Counted from the stretch's first letter, positions 1 to 7,869 are shown. The stretch is DNA of 64,000 nt from Amycolatopsis saalfeldensis (GCF_900110575.1 NZ_FOEF01000006.1:62001-126000), one strand, 5' to 3'. A program made the numbers and translations. The notes: generated by a model from the sequence alone, not told the origin.

Positions 1-182
1 TCCGCCGCCACGCTGTGGCCCTGGCTGGCGCGGATGCGCGAGCCGCTGTCGTCGAAGGCGAAGCGGCGTTTCGTGTTGTGGGCGACCACTTCCGTCAGCT
101 CGTCGCGAGTCACCGGGATCCCGTGGCGGCTCCACCTCGGCCCAACCGGCCGGGCCGTGAACCATCCCCGCGCAAGGGAAAC
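1..182 (-). pseudogene. RNA 2'-phosphotransferase (KptA/Tpt1) remnant
   Basis: Reading leftwards from position 113, the minus strand gives an open frame with TRDELTEVVAHN, KRRFAFD and IRASQGHS. This matches the central part of KptA/Tpt1 enzymes, which remove the 2'-phosphate at splice junctions or act on ADP-ribosylated ends. The preceding family block (GWAEVE, about positions 130-146) lies in a different frame, only a few codons away, so a deletion plus frameshift is evident. The N-terminal block with the first catalytic Arg-His pair is absent before the soxR stop codon at 183. The remnant runs off the left edge. It lies directly downstream of soxR. Family assignment is from motif memory; inactivity is inferred from the missing catalytic pair. 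Confidence 0.6.
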
Positions 183-644
183 TCAGATGCCGCCCTCCGC
201 GACCGGGCGGAGTTTGCTCGCGCCGGGGCCGAAGCGGGCCAGTTCGTCGTCCGCGTTGTACAGGCCGCAGCTGCGCAGCGACAGGCAGCCGCAGCCGACG
301 CAGCCGGTGAGGCGGTCTCGGAGGCGTTGCAGCGCGTCGATGCGGGCGTCCAGTTCGTACTGCCACTCGCGGGACAGGCGGGCCCAATCGGCCTTCGTCG
401 GCGCGTGGTCGTCGGGCAGGGTGGACAGGGCCTCGCTGATGTCCTCCAGCGAGAGGCCCACGCGTTGCGCGGCGCGGACGAACGCGATCCGCCGCAGCAC
501 CGAGCGCGGGTAACGGCGCTGGTTGCCCGCCGACCGCTCCGAGCTGATCAGCCCCTTCTCCTCGTAGAACCGCAGTGCCGTGTGCGGGACCCCGCTCCGC
601 TCGGCCACCTGCCCGATGCTCAGATGCTCGGCCAACCTCGTCAT
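183..644 (-). CDS. soxR: SoxR, redox-sensing MerR-family transcription activator
   Basis: A 153-residue MerR-family regulator. The N-terminal winged helix-turn-helix begins with SIGQVAERSGVPHTALRFYE (about residues 9-28), followed by a dimerisation helix. The cluster-binding motif is CVGCGCLSLRSC, with Cys115, 118, 120 and 126 in the CX2CXCX5C spacing of SoxR, so a [2Fe-2S] redox sensor is expected. In actinobacteria SoxR usually responds to redox-cycling compounds. The ATG at 644 sits 6 nt after a TAACCT -10 box (656-651), so the transcript may be leaderless. The gene diverges from the transketolase pair, and a SoxR-type operator lies between them, suggesting self-control and control of the neighbours. 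Identity is strong; the target genes are inferred. Confidence 0.93.
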   Translation of the reverse strand: MTRLAEHLSIGQVAERSGVPHTALRFYEEKGLISSERSAGNQRRYPRSVLRRIAFVRAAQRVGLSLEDISEALSTLPDDHAPTKADWARLSREWQYELDARIDALQRLRDRLTGCVGCGCLSLRSCGLYNADDELARFGPGASKLRPVAEGGI

Positions 645-684
645 TGGTCCAGGTTAGCGCTTGACCTAGAGATTGGTCGAGGTT
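643..684. repeat. 13-bp direct repeat in the soxR-transketolase intergenic region
   Basis: ATTGGTCCAGGTT at 643-655 and ATTGGTCGAGGTT at 672-684 differ at one base and are 29 bp apart. The first copy overlaps the soxR start codon. The second copy forms the right half of the SoxR-type operator. The left copy could be an extra half-site for the regulator. Confidence 0.7.
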
Positions 685-690
685 GCATCG
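661..690 (+). promoter_or_regulatory. SoxR-type operator/promoter
   Basis: CCTAGAGATTGGTCGAGG (665-682) is an 18-bp imperfect palindrome with CCT.GA and TC.AGG arms. It closely follows the known SoxR box form CCTCAAG-N4-CTTGAGG. It overlaps TTGACC (661-666), a good -35 element, and is followed by TTGCAT (683-688) or CATCGT (686-691) as possible -10. MerR-family activators bind between these elements. It faces the transketolase genes. Confidence 0.7.
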
Positions 691-697
691 TGGGGGC

Positions 698-1390
698 ATG
701 ACCACAACCGCTGTTTCGCCCGGTTACGCCGATTTGCCGCGGCTGATCGCGTTGATGACCGGGGACGACAAGCACACCGCCGCCGCGCAGTCCACAGTAG
801 ACGTCCTGTGGGTGCTCTACGACCGCGTGCTCGACCTGACGCCCGCGACCTTCCGCGAGCCGGGCCGCGACCGGTTCCTGCTCTCCAAGGGCCACGGCCC
901 GATGGCGTACTACGCCGTGCTCACCGCCAAGGGCTTCCTCGACGAGGCGGAGCTGGCGGACTGGTCCACCGTCGGCTCCCGGCTGGGCCACCACCCCGAC
1001 CGGCGGCGGGTGCCGGGCGTCGAGATCTCCAGCGGCTCGCTCGGGCACGGCCTGCCGATCGCCGTCGGCACCGCGCTCGGCGCCCGCGCCTGCGGGCACG
1101 CCGGGCGGGTGGTGACGCTGGTCGGCGACGCCGAGTTCGACGAGGGCTCCAACAGCGAGGCCGTCGTGCTGGCCGGGCGGCTCGGACTGGAGCAGCTCAC
1201 CACCGTCGTCGTGGACAACCAGTCGTCTTCGCACGGCTGGCCCGGCGGCATCGCCCGGCGCTTCGAGGTGGAGGGCTGGGAGACGCGCACCGTCTCCGGC
1301 CGTGACCACGAAGCGCTCTACGAAGCGTTCACCGCCGCTCACCCCGGCCGGCCGCTCGCCGTGGTCGCCGTCGTGGAACCGAAGGGCTGA
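698..1390 (+). CDS. Transketolase, N-terminal (TPP-binding) subunit
   Basis: A 230-residue N-terminal half of a split transketolase. It carries the substrate/TPP-binding block KGHGPMAYYAVL, the GSLGHGLPIAVG block, and the metal/TPP motif GDAEFDEGSN followed by VVVDNQSSSHGW. The usual GDGE reads GDAE here, as in some split transketolases. The ATG at 698 was chosen over an upstream in-frame TTG because it follows a purine-rich stretch and starts conserved sequence. The C-terminal half begins 6 bp downstream, so the two make one heteromeric enzyme moving two-carbon ketol units in the pentose phosphate pathway or a similar ketose reaction. The SoxR-type promoter upstream suggests induction by redox-active compounds, perhaps to adjust carbon flow for NADPH supply (inference). 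Confidence 0.85.
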   Translation: MTTTAVSPGYADLPRLIALMTGDDKHTAAAQSTVDVLWVLYDRVLDLTPATFREPGRDRFLLSKGHGPMAYYAVLTAKGFLDEAELADWSTVGSRLGHHPDRRRVPGVEISSGSLGHGLPIAVGTALGARACGHAGRVVTLVGDAEFDEGSNSEAVVLAGRLGLEQLTTVVVDNQSSSHGWPGGIARRFEVEGWETRTVSGRDHEALYEAFTAAHPGRPLAVVAVVEPKG

Positions 1391-1395
1391 AAGAC

Positions 1396-2283
1396 ATGCC
1401 GAACATGCGTGAGACGTTCCTGAGCACGGCCGAGGAGATCGTCGACACCGACCCGGACGTCGCCGTGGTGCTCGCCGACATCTCCGCCGCCCAGCTGGCC
1501 GGCGCGGCGCGGCGGCACCCGGACAGGGTGCTGAACGTCGGGATCCGCGAGCAGCTGCTGGTCAGCACCGGCGCCGGCCTGGCGCTCGCCGGGCTGCGGC
1601 CGATCGTGCACACGTTCTCCGCGTTCCTGGTGGAGCGGGCGTTCGAGCAGATCAAGCTCGACCTTTCGCACCAGGACGCCGGCGCCGTGCTCGTGTCGTA
1701 CGGCGCTTCCTACGACATGCCCGCGGAAGGCCGCACCCACCAGTCGCCGGGCGACGTCGCGCTGATGGATTCGCTGCCCGGCTGGACGATCCACGTGCCC
1801 GGGCACCCGGACGAGGCCCGCCGGCTGCTGCTCGACTCCGTGCCGGGCGACGGCCGGGTGTACCTCCGGCTTTCCGCGCAGGAGAACGCTTCGCCGTACT
1901 TCGGCGTCGGATTCCAGACGCTGCGCCAGGGTTCGCGCGGGGTGGTCGTCGCCGTGGGCCCCATGCTCGACCGCGTGCTCGCGGCGACCGAGGGCATGGA
2001 CGTCACGGTGCTCTACGCCGCCACCATCCGTCCCTTCGACGCCGCCGGCCTGCGCGCCGCGGTCACGGACGCGGCGGACGTCGTCCTCGTCGAGCCGTAC
2101 CTCGCGGGCACCTCGGCCCACTGCGTCGCCGAAGCGCTCGCCGACGTGCCGCACCGCCTGCTCGGCCTCGGCGTCCGCCGTGACATCGAGGTCCGCGGTT
2201 ACGGCGAACTGGCCGACCACGATCTGGCCCACGGTCTGGACGCGGGCTCGATCGCCTTGTCCCTCAAGGACTTCCTGCGGTGA
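1396..2283 (+). CDS. Transketolase, C-terminal (pyrimidine-binding) subunit
   Basis: A 295-residue partner to the preceding gene, starting 6 bp after its stop. It has the pyrimidine-binding domain with the conserved Glu in NVGIREQLLVSTGAGLA (about residues 48-64), the SYGASYDMPAEGRTHQSPGD block, and a C-terminal transketolase domain with YAATIRPFDAAGL. The catalytic centre lies at the interface with the N-terminal subunit. Translation is almost certainly coupled. No other enzyme genes are attached, so the physiological substrate is uncertain: it could be a pentose phosphate enzyme or a secondary-metabolite transketolase. The 3' end almost meets the convergent acyl-CoA dehydrogenase, with a 6-bp gap and no obvious hairpin. 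Confidence 0.85.
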   Translation: MPNMRETFLSTAEEIVDTDPDVAVVLADISAAQLAGAARRHPDRVLNVGIREQLLVSTGAGLALAGLRPIVHTFSAFLVERAFEQIKLDLSHQDAGAVLVSYGASYDMPAEGRTHQSPGDVALMDSLPGWTIHVPGHPDEARRLLLDSVPGDGRVYLRLSAQENASPYFGVGFQTLRQGSRGVVVAVGPMLDRVLAATEGMDVTVLYAATIRPFDAAGLRAAVTDAADVVLVEPYLAGTSAHCVAEALADVPHRLLGLGVRRDIEVRGYGELADHDLAHGLDAGSIALSLKDFLR

Positions 2284-2289
2284 CGCCGG

Positions 2290-3462
2290 TCAGCGGAACG
2301 CCGCGATCCCCGTCACCGCCTGGCCGAGCGACAGCGCGTGCATCTCCTCGGTGCCCTCGTAGGTCAGCACCGTTTCGAGGTTCGCCATGTGCCGCATCAC
2401 CGGGTACTCCAGCGAAATCCCGTTCGCGCCGAGCATCGAGCGCGCGGTGCGGGCCACGTCGAGCGCGGAGCGCACGTTCGCCATCTTGCCGAAGCTCACC
2501 TGGCTGTGGGCCAGCGTGCCGGCGTCCTTCAGCCGGCCGATCTGCAGCGCGACGAGCCCGGCGCGGTTGACCTCCACGAGCAGGTCCGCGAGCTTGCGCT
2601 GGGTCAGCTGGAACGAGGCCAGCGGCTTGCCGAACTGCTCGCGCGCCAGCGTGTACTCCAGCGCGGCCTGGTAGCACGCGCGCGCCGCGCCGACCACGCC
2701 GAACAGGATCCCGTACCGCGCCTCGTTGAGACAGGACAACGGCCCGCGCAGGCCGCGGACCTCCGGGAAGGCCGCCGATTCCGGCAGCCGGACGCCGTCG
2801 AGCACCAGCTCCGCGGTCAGCGACGCGCGCAGGGAAAGCTTGTGCTTCACCTCGTTCGCGGTGAAGCCCGGGGTGGACGTCGGGACCACGAACCCGCGGA
2901 CGCCCTCGTCGGTCTGCGCCCAGACGACCGCGACGTCGGCGACGGTCCCGTTGGTGATCCACATCTTCGTGCCGGTCAGCACCCAGTCGGAGCCGTCGCG
3001 CACGGCGCGGGTGCGCATGCTGCCGGGGTCGCTGCCCGCGTCCGGCTCGGTCAGGCCGAAGCAGCCCAGCGCGTCCCCGGCCGCCATCCGCGGCAGCCAT
3101 TCCGCACGGTGGGCCTCGCTGCCCCAGCGGTGGATCGCGAACATCGCGAGCGAGCCCTGCACCGAGACGAAGCTGCGCAGCCCCGAGTCGACGGCCTCCA
3201 GCTCGCGGCACGCGATGCCGTACGCGATCGCGCTGGTGCCGGCGCAGCCGTAACCCTCGAGGTGCATGCCCAGCAGGCCCAGCTCGCCGAAGCCCTTCGC
3301 GAGTTCGCGCGCGGGCAGCGAGCCGGATTCGTACCACTCGGCGACATTGCCGGACAGCTGATCACGCGCGTAGGCGCGGACGGCGTCCCGGATGGCCCGG
3401 TCCTCCTCGGCGAGCCCGGCGTCGAGGTCGAGGAAATCGTGCGGATCCGGGGTGCTGCTCAT
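2290..3462 (-). CDS. Acyl-CoA dehydrogenase, glutaryl-CoA dehydrogenase type
   Basis: A 390-residue flavoprotein of normal family length. It shows CFGLTEPDAGSDPGSMRT and WITNGTVADVAVVWAQ (FAD/acyl-CoA binding), an R.QFG.PLASFQLTQ.KLAD block, and the catalytic base in LTYEGTEEMHALSLG near the C-terminus. The sequence pattern (LGLLGMHLEGYGCAG, RSFVSVQGSLAMFAIHRWGS) is that of glutaryl-CoA dehydrogenases, which oxidise and decarboxylate glutaryl-CoA to crotonyl-CoA in lysine and aromatic degradation. Substrate assignment within this family is less certain than the fold. The ATG at 3462 is followed at once by conserved N-terminal helices. The gene stands alone on the minus strand, with a small ORF 45 bp upstream that may share its promoter. 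Confidence 0.85.
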   Translation of the reverse strand: MSSTPDPHDFLDLDAGLAEEDRAIRDAVRAYARDQLSGNVAEWYESGSLPARELAKGFGELGLLGMHLEGYGCAGTSAIAYGIACRELEAVDSGLRSFVSVQGSLAMFAIHRWGSEAHRAEWLPRMAAGDALGCFGLTEPDAGSDPGSMRTRAVRDGSDWVLTGTKMWITNGTVADVAVVWAQTDEGVRGFVVPTSTPGFTANEVKHKLSLRASLTAELVLDGVRLPESAAFPEVRGLRGPLSCLNEARYGILFGVVGAARACYQAALEYTLAREQFGKPLASFQLTQRKLADLLVEVNRAGLVALQIGRLKDAGTLAHSQVSFGKMANVRSALDVARTARSMLGANGISLEYPVMRHMANLETVLTYEGTEEMHALSLGQAVTGIAAFR

Positions 3463-3507
3463 CGGAGTTCTCCTACGGGCTCGCGGCGATGCGGTCCCCG
3501 CAGGAAA

Positions 3508-3702
3508 TCACAGACGGCCCTCGTACCAGTGCGTGGTGTTGGTCACGTGGGGGTGGGCGGGCTCGAGCCGGTACCGGGTGTCGATGTCCACCCGCGAGGC
3601 CTGCGGCGGGATCCGCGGCGCCGCGAACTGGGGGAACGGCACGCTGTCGATGTCGTCTCGCCACGCCTGCAGCAGGTCGCACAGGAGGTCTGACTCGGAC
3701 AT
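3508..3702 (-). CDS. Small hypothetical protein (64 aa)
   Basis: An acidic 64-residue ORF starting MSESDLLCDLLQAW and ending HVTNTTHWYEGRL. I do not recognise the family. The start at 3702 was chosen over an in-frame start at 3744 because AGAGGG lies about 7 nt upstream and the extension is Arg-rich and unconserved in look. It sits 45 bp upstream of the acyl-CoA dehydrogenase on the same strand and may be co-transcribed. It has no signal peptide or membrane segment. GC-rich shadow coding cannot be fully excluded. Confidence 0.5.
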   Translation of the reverse strand: MSESDLLCDLLQAWRDDIDSVPFPQFAAPRIPPQASRVDIDTRYRLEPAHPHVTNTTHWYEGRL

Positions 3703-3842
3703 TTCGCCCTCTTCACGGGTACTGGGGCGCCGGCGGCACCTCACGCGAACGAGTGACTACCCGTTCGGCGGCACGGCCAAACGGGGAGTCGTGCAAAAAT
3801 CCGCGGGCCGCCGCCAAGGTCCCGTTCGCGAAGGAGCGAACC

Positions 3843-4727
3843 ATGCGTCATTCGACGACGGCGGCGAAAGTGCTCGCCTTGTCCACCGCGGCCCTGCTCG
3901 GCTGCACCGGCCTCGCGTCCGCGAGCCCGGCCGCCTCGCTCGGCGGCTGGCACCGGACCGGCAAGACCGGCGTCGCCAATGCGGTCAGCGGTGAGGGCAT
4001 CACCACGCTGCGGCGGCCCGGGCAGGCGCCGGAAACGGTGTACCGCAACGGGACCACCATCCCGCAGCCGCTGAAGGACGAGGGCTGGGGCCACGTCGGC
4101 GACCCGGACTCGCAGCGCGGCTACGTGTTCGACGTCTACCAGAACACCGTCGCGAACCCGCCGGTGAACAAGATGTACCTGGTCACCGCGCCTTCGGGGG
4201 AGACCACGGAGTTCGTCCACCCGCTGCAGGCCGACGAGCCGCCCGTGAACGCGAACGCCTACGCCGCGGTCAGCCCGGACGGCCAGTGGCTGGTCTCCGG
4301 CGCCCTCGGCGACGCGACCGAGATGTACGTCTCGCCGACGCCGTTCCTCAACCCCCGGGCCCCGCGCACGGCGGGCGACCTGCCGCTGGCCGCGCGGATC
4401 CACCTCGACCACACCATCCGCTCGGCGCAGGGCTGCGACTTCGTGTCCCCGACCCGGCTGCTGTGCGCCACCTCGGACTCGAACAACGACCTCTACCCGA
4501 CCAGTTACCAGCTGCTCCAGGTCGACCTGCCGCGGCCGCTGGCCGGGCGCGACACCCGCGCGCACGTCAAGGAGCTCGGCCAGCTGCCGCTCGTCAGCAC
4601 CTGCGCCGGCGCGTTCACCCCCGAGGGCGTCGACTACGACGCGCCCACCGGGACCCTGCGCGTGGAGGTCGTGCCGCCGAGCCCGTGCAACACGGTGACG
4701 GACGTCTACTCGTTCCAGCGCGGCTGA
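3843..4727 (+). CDS. Secreted hypothetical protein, possible beta-propeller type
   Basis: A 294-residue protein with a clear export signal: MRHSTTAAK, then a hydrophobic core ALSTAALLGCTGLASA and an ASA-SP cleavage site near residue 28. LLGC also fits a loose lipobox, so lipoprotein anchoring is possible. The mature part contains YAAVSPDGQWLVSGALGD, a phrase typical of WD40/PD40-like propeller blades, and four cysteines in the C-terminal half (QGCDF, LLCAT, STCAG, SPCNT) that may form disulfides. AAGGAG lies 8 nt upstream of the ATG. I cannot name a function. It stands alone just before hisH and is transcribed in the same direction. Confidence 0.75.
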   Translation: MRHSTTAAKVLALSTAALLGCTGLASASPAASLGGWHRTGKTGVANAVSGEGITTLRRPGQAPETVYRNGTTIPQPLKDEGWGHVGDPDSQRGYVFDVYQNTVANPPVNKMYLVTAPSGETTEFVHPLQADEPPVNANAYAAVSPDGQWLVSGALGDATEMYVSPTPFLNPRAPRTAGDLPLAARIHLDHTIRSAQGCDFVSPTRLLCATSDSNNDLYPTSYQLLQVDLPRPLAGRDTRAHVKELGQLPLVSTCAGAFTPEGVDYDAPTGTLRVEVVPPSPCNTVTDVYSFQRG

Positions 4728-4760
4728 AAACCGCGCCCGCCCCCGGGCTACGCTGGTCCT

Positions 4761-5390
4761 GTGCCTCGTGTGGTGATCCTCGACTACGGTTCCGGCAACC
4801 TCCGCTCCGCCGAACGCGCCATCGCGCGCGCGGGCGCCGAGGTCGAGGTGACGGCCGACCCGCATGCCGCGGTCGAGGCCGACGGGCTGGTCGTCCCGGG
4901 GGTGGGTGCGTTCTCCGCCTGCATGGCGGGGCTGCTCGGCGTGGCCGGGCACCGGATCATCGGCAAGCGCCTCGCCGGCGGGCGCCCGGTGCTGGGCATC
5001 TGCGTCGGCATGCAGATCCTGTTCAGCCGCGGCGTCGAGCACGGCGAGGAGACCGAGGGCACGGGGGAGTGGCCCGGCACGGTCGAGCGGCTGCACGCCG
5101 ACGTGCTGCCGCACATGGGCTGGAACACCGTGCGCGCGCCGTCCGGCTCGCTGCTGTTCTCCGGGATCGACGCCGGCGAGCGGTTCTACTTCGTGCACTC
5201 CTACGCCGCCCGCCGGTGGGAGCTGGATTCCGGGCTGGCCGGCCGCCAGCCCGAGGTGACCTGGGCGAACCACGGCGAGGACTTCGTCGCGGCGGTGGAG
5301 AACGGCCCGCTGTGGGCCACGCAGTTCCACCCCGAGAAGTCCGGCGACGCGGGCGCGCACCTGCTGCGCAACTGGCTCGGCACGCTGTAA
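4761..5390 (+). CDS. hisH: Imidazole glycerol phosphate synthase glutaminase subunit HisH
   Basis: A 209-residue class I glutamine amidotransferase. It starts [17 protein letters not shown], has the nucleophile Cys in [10 protein letters not shown] and the His-Glu pair in [10 protein letters not shown] near the C-terminus. It releases ammonia from glutamine for HisF (gene at 9621), which builds imidazole glycerol phosphate and AICAR in histidine synthesis. The GTG at 4761 lies 6 nt after a TACGCT -10 box (4749-4754), which suggests a leaderless transcript. hisA/priA follows after 44 bp with its own -10 box. The usual hisB partner is not in this window. Confidence 0.95.
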   Translation: MPRVVILDYGSGNLRSAERAIARAGAEVEVTADPHAAVEADGLVVPGVGAFSACMAGLLGVAGHRIIGKRLAGGRPVLGICVGMQILFSRGVEHGEETEGTGEWPGTVERLHADVLPHMGWNTVRAPSGSLLFSGIDAGERFYFVHSYAARRWELDSGLAGRQPEVTWANHGEDFVAAVENGPLWATQFHPEKSGDAGAHLLRNWLGTL

Positions 5391-5434
5391 CCCCGCCTCC
5401 GACGGGTGGTGAGCACGGCCTTTAGGCTGTCCGC

Positions 5435-6166
5435 GTGACTTTCACGCTCCTTCCCGCAGTTGATGTGGCCGATGGCCAGGCGGTCCGACTCGTCCAGGGC
5501 GAGGCCGGCACCGAGACCTCCTACGGCAGCCCGCTCGAGGCGGCGCTCGCCTGGCAGCGCGACGGCGCCGAGTGGATCCACCTGGTGGACCTCGACGCCG
5601 CGTTCGGCAAGGGCAGCAACCGCGAGCTGCTGGCCGAGGTCGTCGGCCGGCTCGACGTGCAGGTGGAGCTGTCGGGCGGCATCCGCGACGACGCCTCGCT
5701 GGAGGCCGCGCTGGCCACCGGCGCCCGCCGGGTGAACCTCGGCACTGCGGCGCTGGAGGACCCGGACTGGACGGCGAAGGTGGTCGCGGCCTACGGCGAC
5801 CGCGTCGCGATCGGCCTGGACGTGCGCATCACCGAGGCCGGCCACCGGCTGTCGGCCCGCGGCTGGACCTCCGACGGCGGCGACCTGTGGGAGGTCCTGG
5901 ACCGCCTGGACCGCGACGGCGCCACCCGTTACGTGGTCACCGACGTCAGCAAGGACGGCACCCTGCGCGGCCCGAACCTCGAGCTGCTGCGCGAGGTGTG
6001 CGCCCGCACCGACGCCCCGGTGATCGCCTCCGGCGGAGTGTCCAGTGTGGACGACCTGCGGGCGCTGGCCGCCCTGGCCGGTGACGGGGTCGAGGGGTCG
6101 ATCGTGGGCAAGGCGCTGTACGCCGGTGCGTTCACGCTGCCCGAGGCGCTGGCCGCCGTCCGCTGA
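5435..6166 (+). CDS. priA: Phosphoribosyl isomerase A (HisA/TrpF bifunctional PriA)
   Basis: A 243-residue (beta-alpha)8 barrel of the HisA family. Key segments are [21 protein letters not shown] (first catalytic Asp and phosphate loop), [38 protein letters not shown] (second catalytic Asp) and ASGGVSS. In actinobacteria this enzyme isomerises both the histidine intermediate ProFAR and phosphoribosylanthranilate. The trp cluster in this window has no trpF, consistent with PriA serving both pathways. The GTG at 5435 lies 6 nt after TAGGCT (5423-5428), so it may be leaderless. It is separated from hisF by a 3.4-kb accessory block. Confidence 0.93.
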   Translation: MTFTLLPAVDVADGQAVRLVQGEAGTETSYGSPLEAALAWQRDGAEWIHLVDLDAAFGKGSNRELLAEVVGRLDVQVELSGGIRDDASLEAALATGARRVNLGTAALEDPDWTAKVVAAYGDRVAIGLDVRITEAGHRLSARGWTSDGGDLWEVLDRLDRDGATRYVVTDVSKDGTLRGPNLELLREVCARTDAPVIASGGVSSVDDLRALAALAGDGVEGSIVGKALYAGAFTLPEALAAVR

Positions 6167-6169
6167 GCT

Positions 6170-6184
6170 TTACCCCGCGGGTAA
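6170..6184 (+). terminator. Small hairpin after priA
   Basis: TTACCC-CGC-GGGTAA forms a 6-bp stem 3 bp after the priA stop codon. It has no T-run, so termination strength is doubtful. Confidence 0.3.
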
Positions 6185-6188
6185 TCGG

Positions 6189-6428
6189 TGCGGCTACCTC
6201 CCCCCCCCCGTCCACGGCGCCGAGGCGCGGGTGGTCGAGGGCAGCCGGGCGGGAGCACCGGTGGTGCTCGCGTTCCCGGATCTCGCGTGGTGGGATTCGC
6301 CCGCCTGCCGCGAGATCCTGCCGCTGCGCACCGACCACCTGGCCGGCGATGTCATCCTGGTCGAAGGGGCGGCCCCGGACCACGATTCCGCCGCGCCGGC
6401 CGCGAGATTCCGCGCCGCGGCGGCCTGA
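6189..6428 (+). pseudogene. DUF1330-family remnant (C-terminal part)
   Basis: In the frame ending at 6428 the translation contains HGAEARVVEGSRAG, VVLAFPDLAWWDSPA, REILPLRTDHLAGD and VILVEG. This is the order and spacing of the C-terminal half of DUF1330 proteins (small dimeric ferredoxin-like fold, about 95 residues). The N-terminal strand and helix (YVI..V.D...Y) are missing; the frame instead joins priA's tail. A run of ten C (about 6200-6209) lies where the GGRYL motif should be. A few residues are also missing before WWDSP. I read it as a decayed gene; a translated start was not found. Confidence 0.55.
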
Positions 6429-6469
6429 GCCACGGCCACCCGCGTTGCCGCGTCCGGCCGTGGCTCAGG
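6424..6469. terminator. Bidirectional terminator hairpin
   Basis: CCTGAGCCACGGCC (6424-6437) pairs perfectly with GGCCGTGGCTCAGG (6456-6469), a 14-bp stem with an 18-nt loop. It lies between the DUF1330 remnant and the convergent PPOX gene and overlaps both stop codons. Confidence 0.7.
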
Positions 6470-6860
6470 CTTCCGGCTCGTCCAGGGCGATCGCGATGCC
6501 GATGGTGCGCTGGGGCCCGCCGCGCAGGCGGCTGAAGAACATCGTGACCTGGCCGACCACGCCGTACCCGCGGGCGATGGCGCGGCGGACTCGCTCACTG
6601 CCCTCGTCGTCGAGCAGGCGGGCGGTGCCGGTGGCCTTGGCGCCGTGCGTCTTCTTGCCGCGCACGTCGCAGGCCTGCACCTCGACGCGGCCGCCGGCCC
6701 GGATGCGCTTGACCTTGCCGGTGTCGCGTTCGGACCAGACCACCAGCTCCTCGCCGTCGCGCGCGGCCCAGACCGGGGACGGCACGGCCCGGCCGTCGCG
6801 GCGGAAAGTGGTCAGCACGACGTACTTCTCCGCCGACAGGCGCTCCAGCTCCGAGGACAT
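6465..6860 (-). CDS. PPOX-class F420-dependent oxidoreductase-like protein
   Basis: A 131-residue split-barrel flavin/deazaflavin-binding protein. It begins LSAEKYVVLTTFRRDGRAVPSPVWAARDG, followed by ELVVWSERDTGKVKRIRAGGRVEVQACDVRGK, the standard first two-thirds of small PPOX/FDOR-B proteins. In actinobacteria these bind coenzyme F420 (some bind FMN or heme) and reduce varied substrates, so only the class can be called. The ATG at 6860 precedes the conserved first helix directly. It stands alone between a terminator and the sigma-factor operon, both on the minus strand. Confidence 0.8.
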   Translation of the reverse strand: MSSELERLSAEKYVVLTTFRRDGRAVPSPVWAARDGEELVVWSERDTGKVKRIRAGGRVEVQACDVRGKKTHGAKATGTARLLDDEGSERVRRAIARGYGVVGQVTMFFSRLRGGPQRTIGIAIALDEPEA

Positions 6861-6879
6861 GTGTCCACAGTAGCCGGAT

Positions 6880-7869
6880 TCAGTCCGTGCCGAGCCAGGC
6901 GTAGTCCGGTGCCGGGTCGAGGACCACGGCGTTCGCGACGGCCACCAGTTCGTCCCGCGGCTGGCGGCCCGAGACCGTGAGCCAGTGGCCCGACGGCAGC
7001 TGGACGGCGACCATCCCCTCCAGCGGTCCGGCTGGTGCGCGGTAGGCGCCGGTGCCGCCGCGGACGGGGACCGGCGTCGTGCCGCCGAGCCCGGGGGAGC
7101 CCGCGCCGGCCGTCACGTGCAGGGCGGCCACGCGCGGGGCGGTGACGGCGCTCGCGTCGAACGCGGTGCTGCCGTCGCCGGGGGAAGCGCCCTGGACGGT
7201 CGTCGAAAACTCCTGCAGACCGCCGGGCAGCGGGCCGAAACGGGCCTCGCCGCGGACGCGGGCCGGATCGTCGGTGGTCACCGACTCGGCGACGTCCTGG
7301 GCCACCGCCCGAGCGCCGGGCACGGCTTCGACGGCCACGGTGAGCACGTGCCGGTCGTCGGCCATCCAGGTGAGCAGCGCGGCCGTGTCGGTGTCGCCGG
7401 TGACCATGCCGACCCGGCCGTTGACCACGACCTGGTCCTTCAGCGCGGCGATGCGCAGCGCGGTCTGCGACCAGTCCGGGTCCGCCGTGGAGTAGGCCGA
7501 CAGCGTGATCCGGCTGGGCCCCGCCAGCCAGCGCCGCACCTGGGGCGTGATGCCCGGCCCGGACGAGCGGTACTGCTCGGTGAAGCCGTCCGGCAGCCAG
7601 CCCGGGGTGAACGACACGACCGGGCGGCCCGCGGCGGCGGTGACCTGCGCACCCGGCGCGGCGTGCAGCGCGATCGAGACCCCGGCGGTCACCGCGATCA
7701 CGGCCGCGGCCACCGCGGCCAGCGCCAGCCGGGGACGGCCGCGGCGGCGGGTCTGCCGCGCGCGGGCCAGCGCGTTGCGCACCTCGTGCCCGTCGGGAGC
7801 GCGCTCGGCGAGCCGTTCGAGGCCCTCGCGCAGCAGCGTCTCGGTCTCGTGCTCGGACAGCTGGTTCAT
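6880..7869 (-). CDS. Membrane-anchored partner of SigE-family sigma factor (putative anti-sigma)
   Basis: A 329-residue protein. The cytoplasmic N-terminus (ETETLLREGLERLAERAPDGHEVRNALARARQTRRRGRPR) is followed by one membrane segment, LALAAVAAAVIAVTAGVSIAL (about residues 44-64), and a 260-residue exported domain. ATG overlaps the sigma-factor stop as ATGA, so translation is coupled. This architecture and position are those of membrane anti-sigma or sensor partners of SigE-family factors. I see no zinc-binding anti-sigma motif (HXXXCXXC), so direct anti-sigma activity is inferred from context. The extracellular domain (SFTPGWLPDGFTEQYRSSG) is not one I recognise. Confidence 0.7.
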   Translation of the reverse strand: MNQLSEHETETLLREGLERLAERAPDGHEVRNALARARQTRRRGRPRLALAAVAAAVIAVTAGVSIALHAAPGAQVTAAAGRPVVSFTPGWLPDGFTEQYRSSGPGITPQVRRWLAGPSRITLSAYSTADPDWSQTALRIAALKDQVVVNGRVGMVTGDTDTAALLTWMADDRHVLTVAVEAVPGARAVAQDVAESVTTDDPARVRGEARFGPLPGGLQEFSTTVQGASPGDGSTAFDASAVTAPRVAALHVTAGAGSPGLGGTTPVPVRGGTGAYRAPAGPLEGMVAVQLPSGHWLTVSGRQPRDELVAVANAVVLDPAPDYAWLGTD

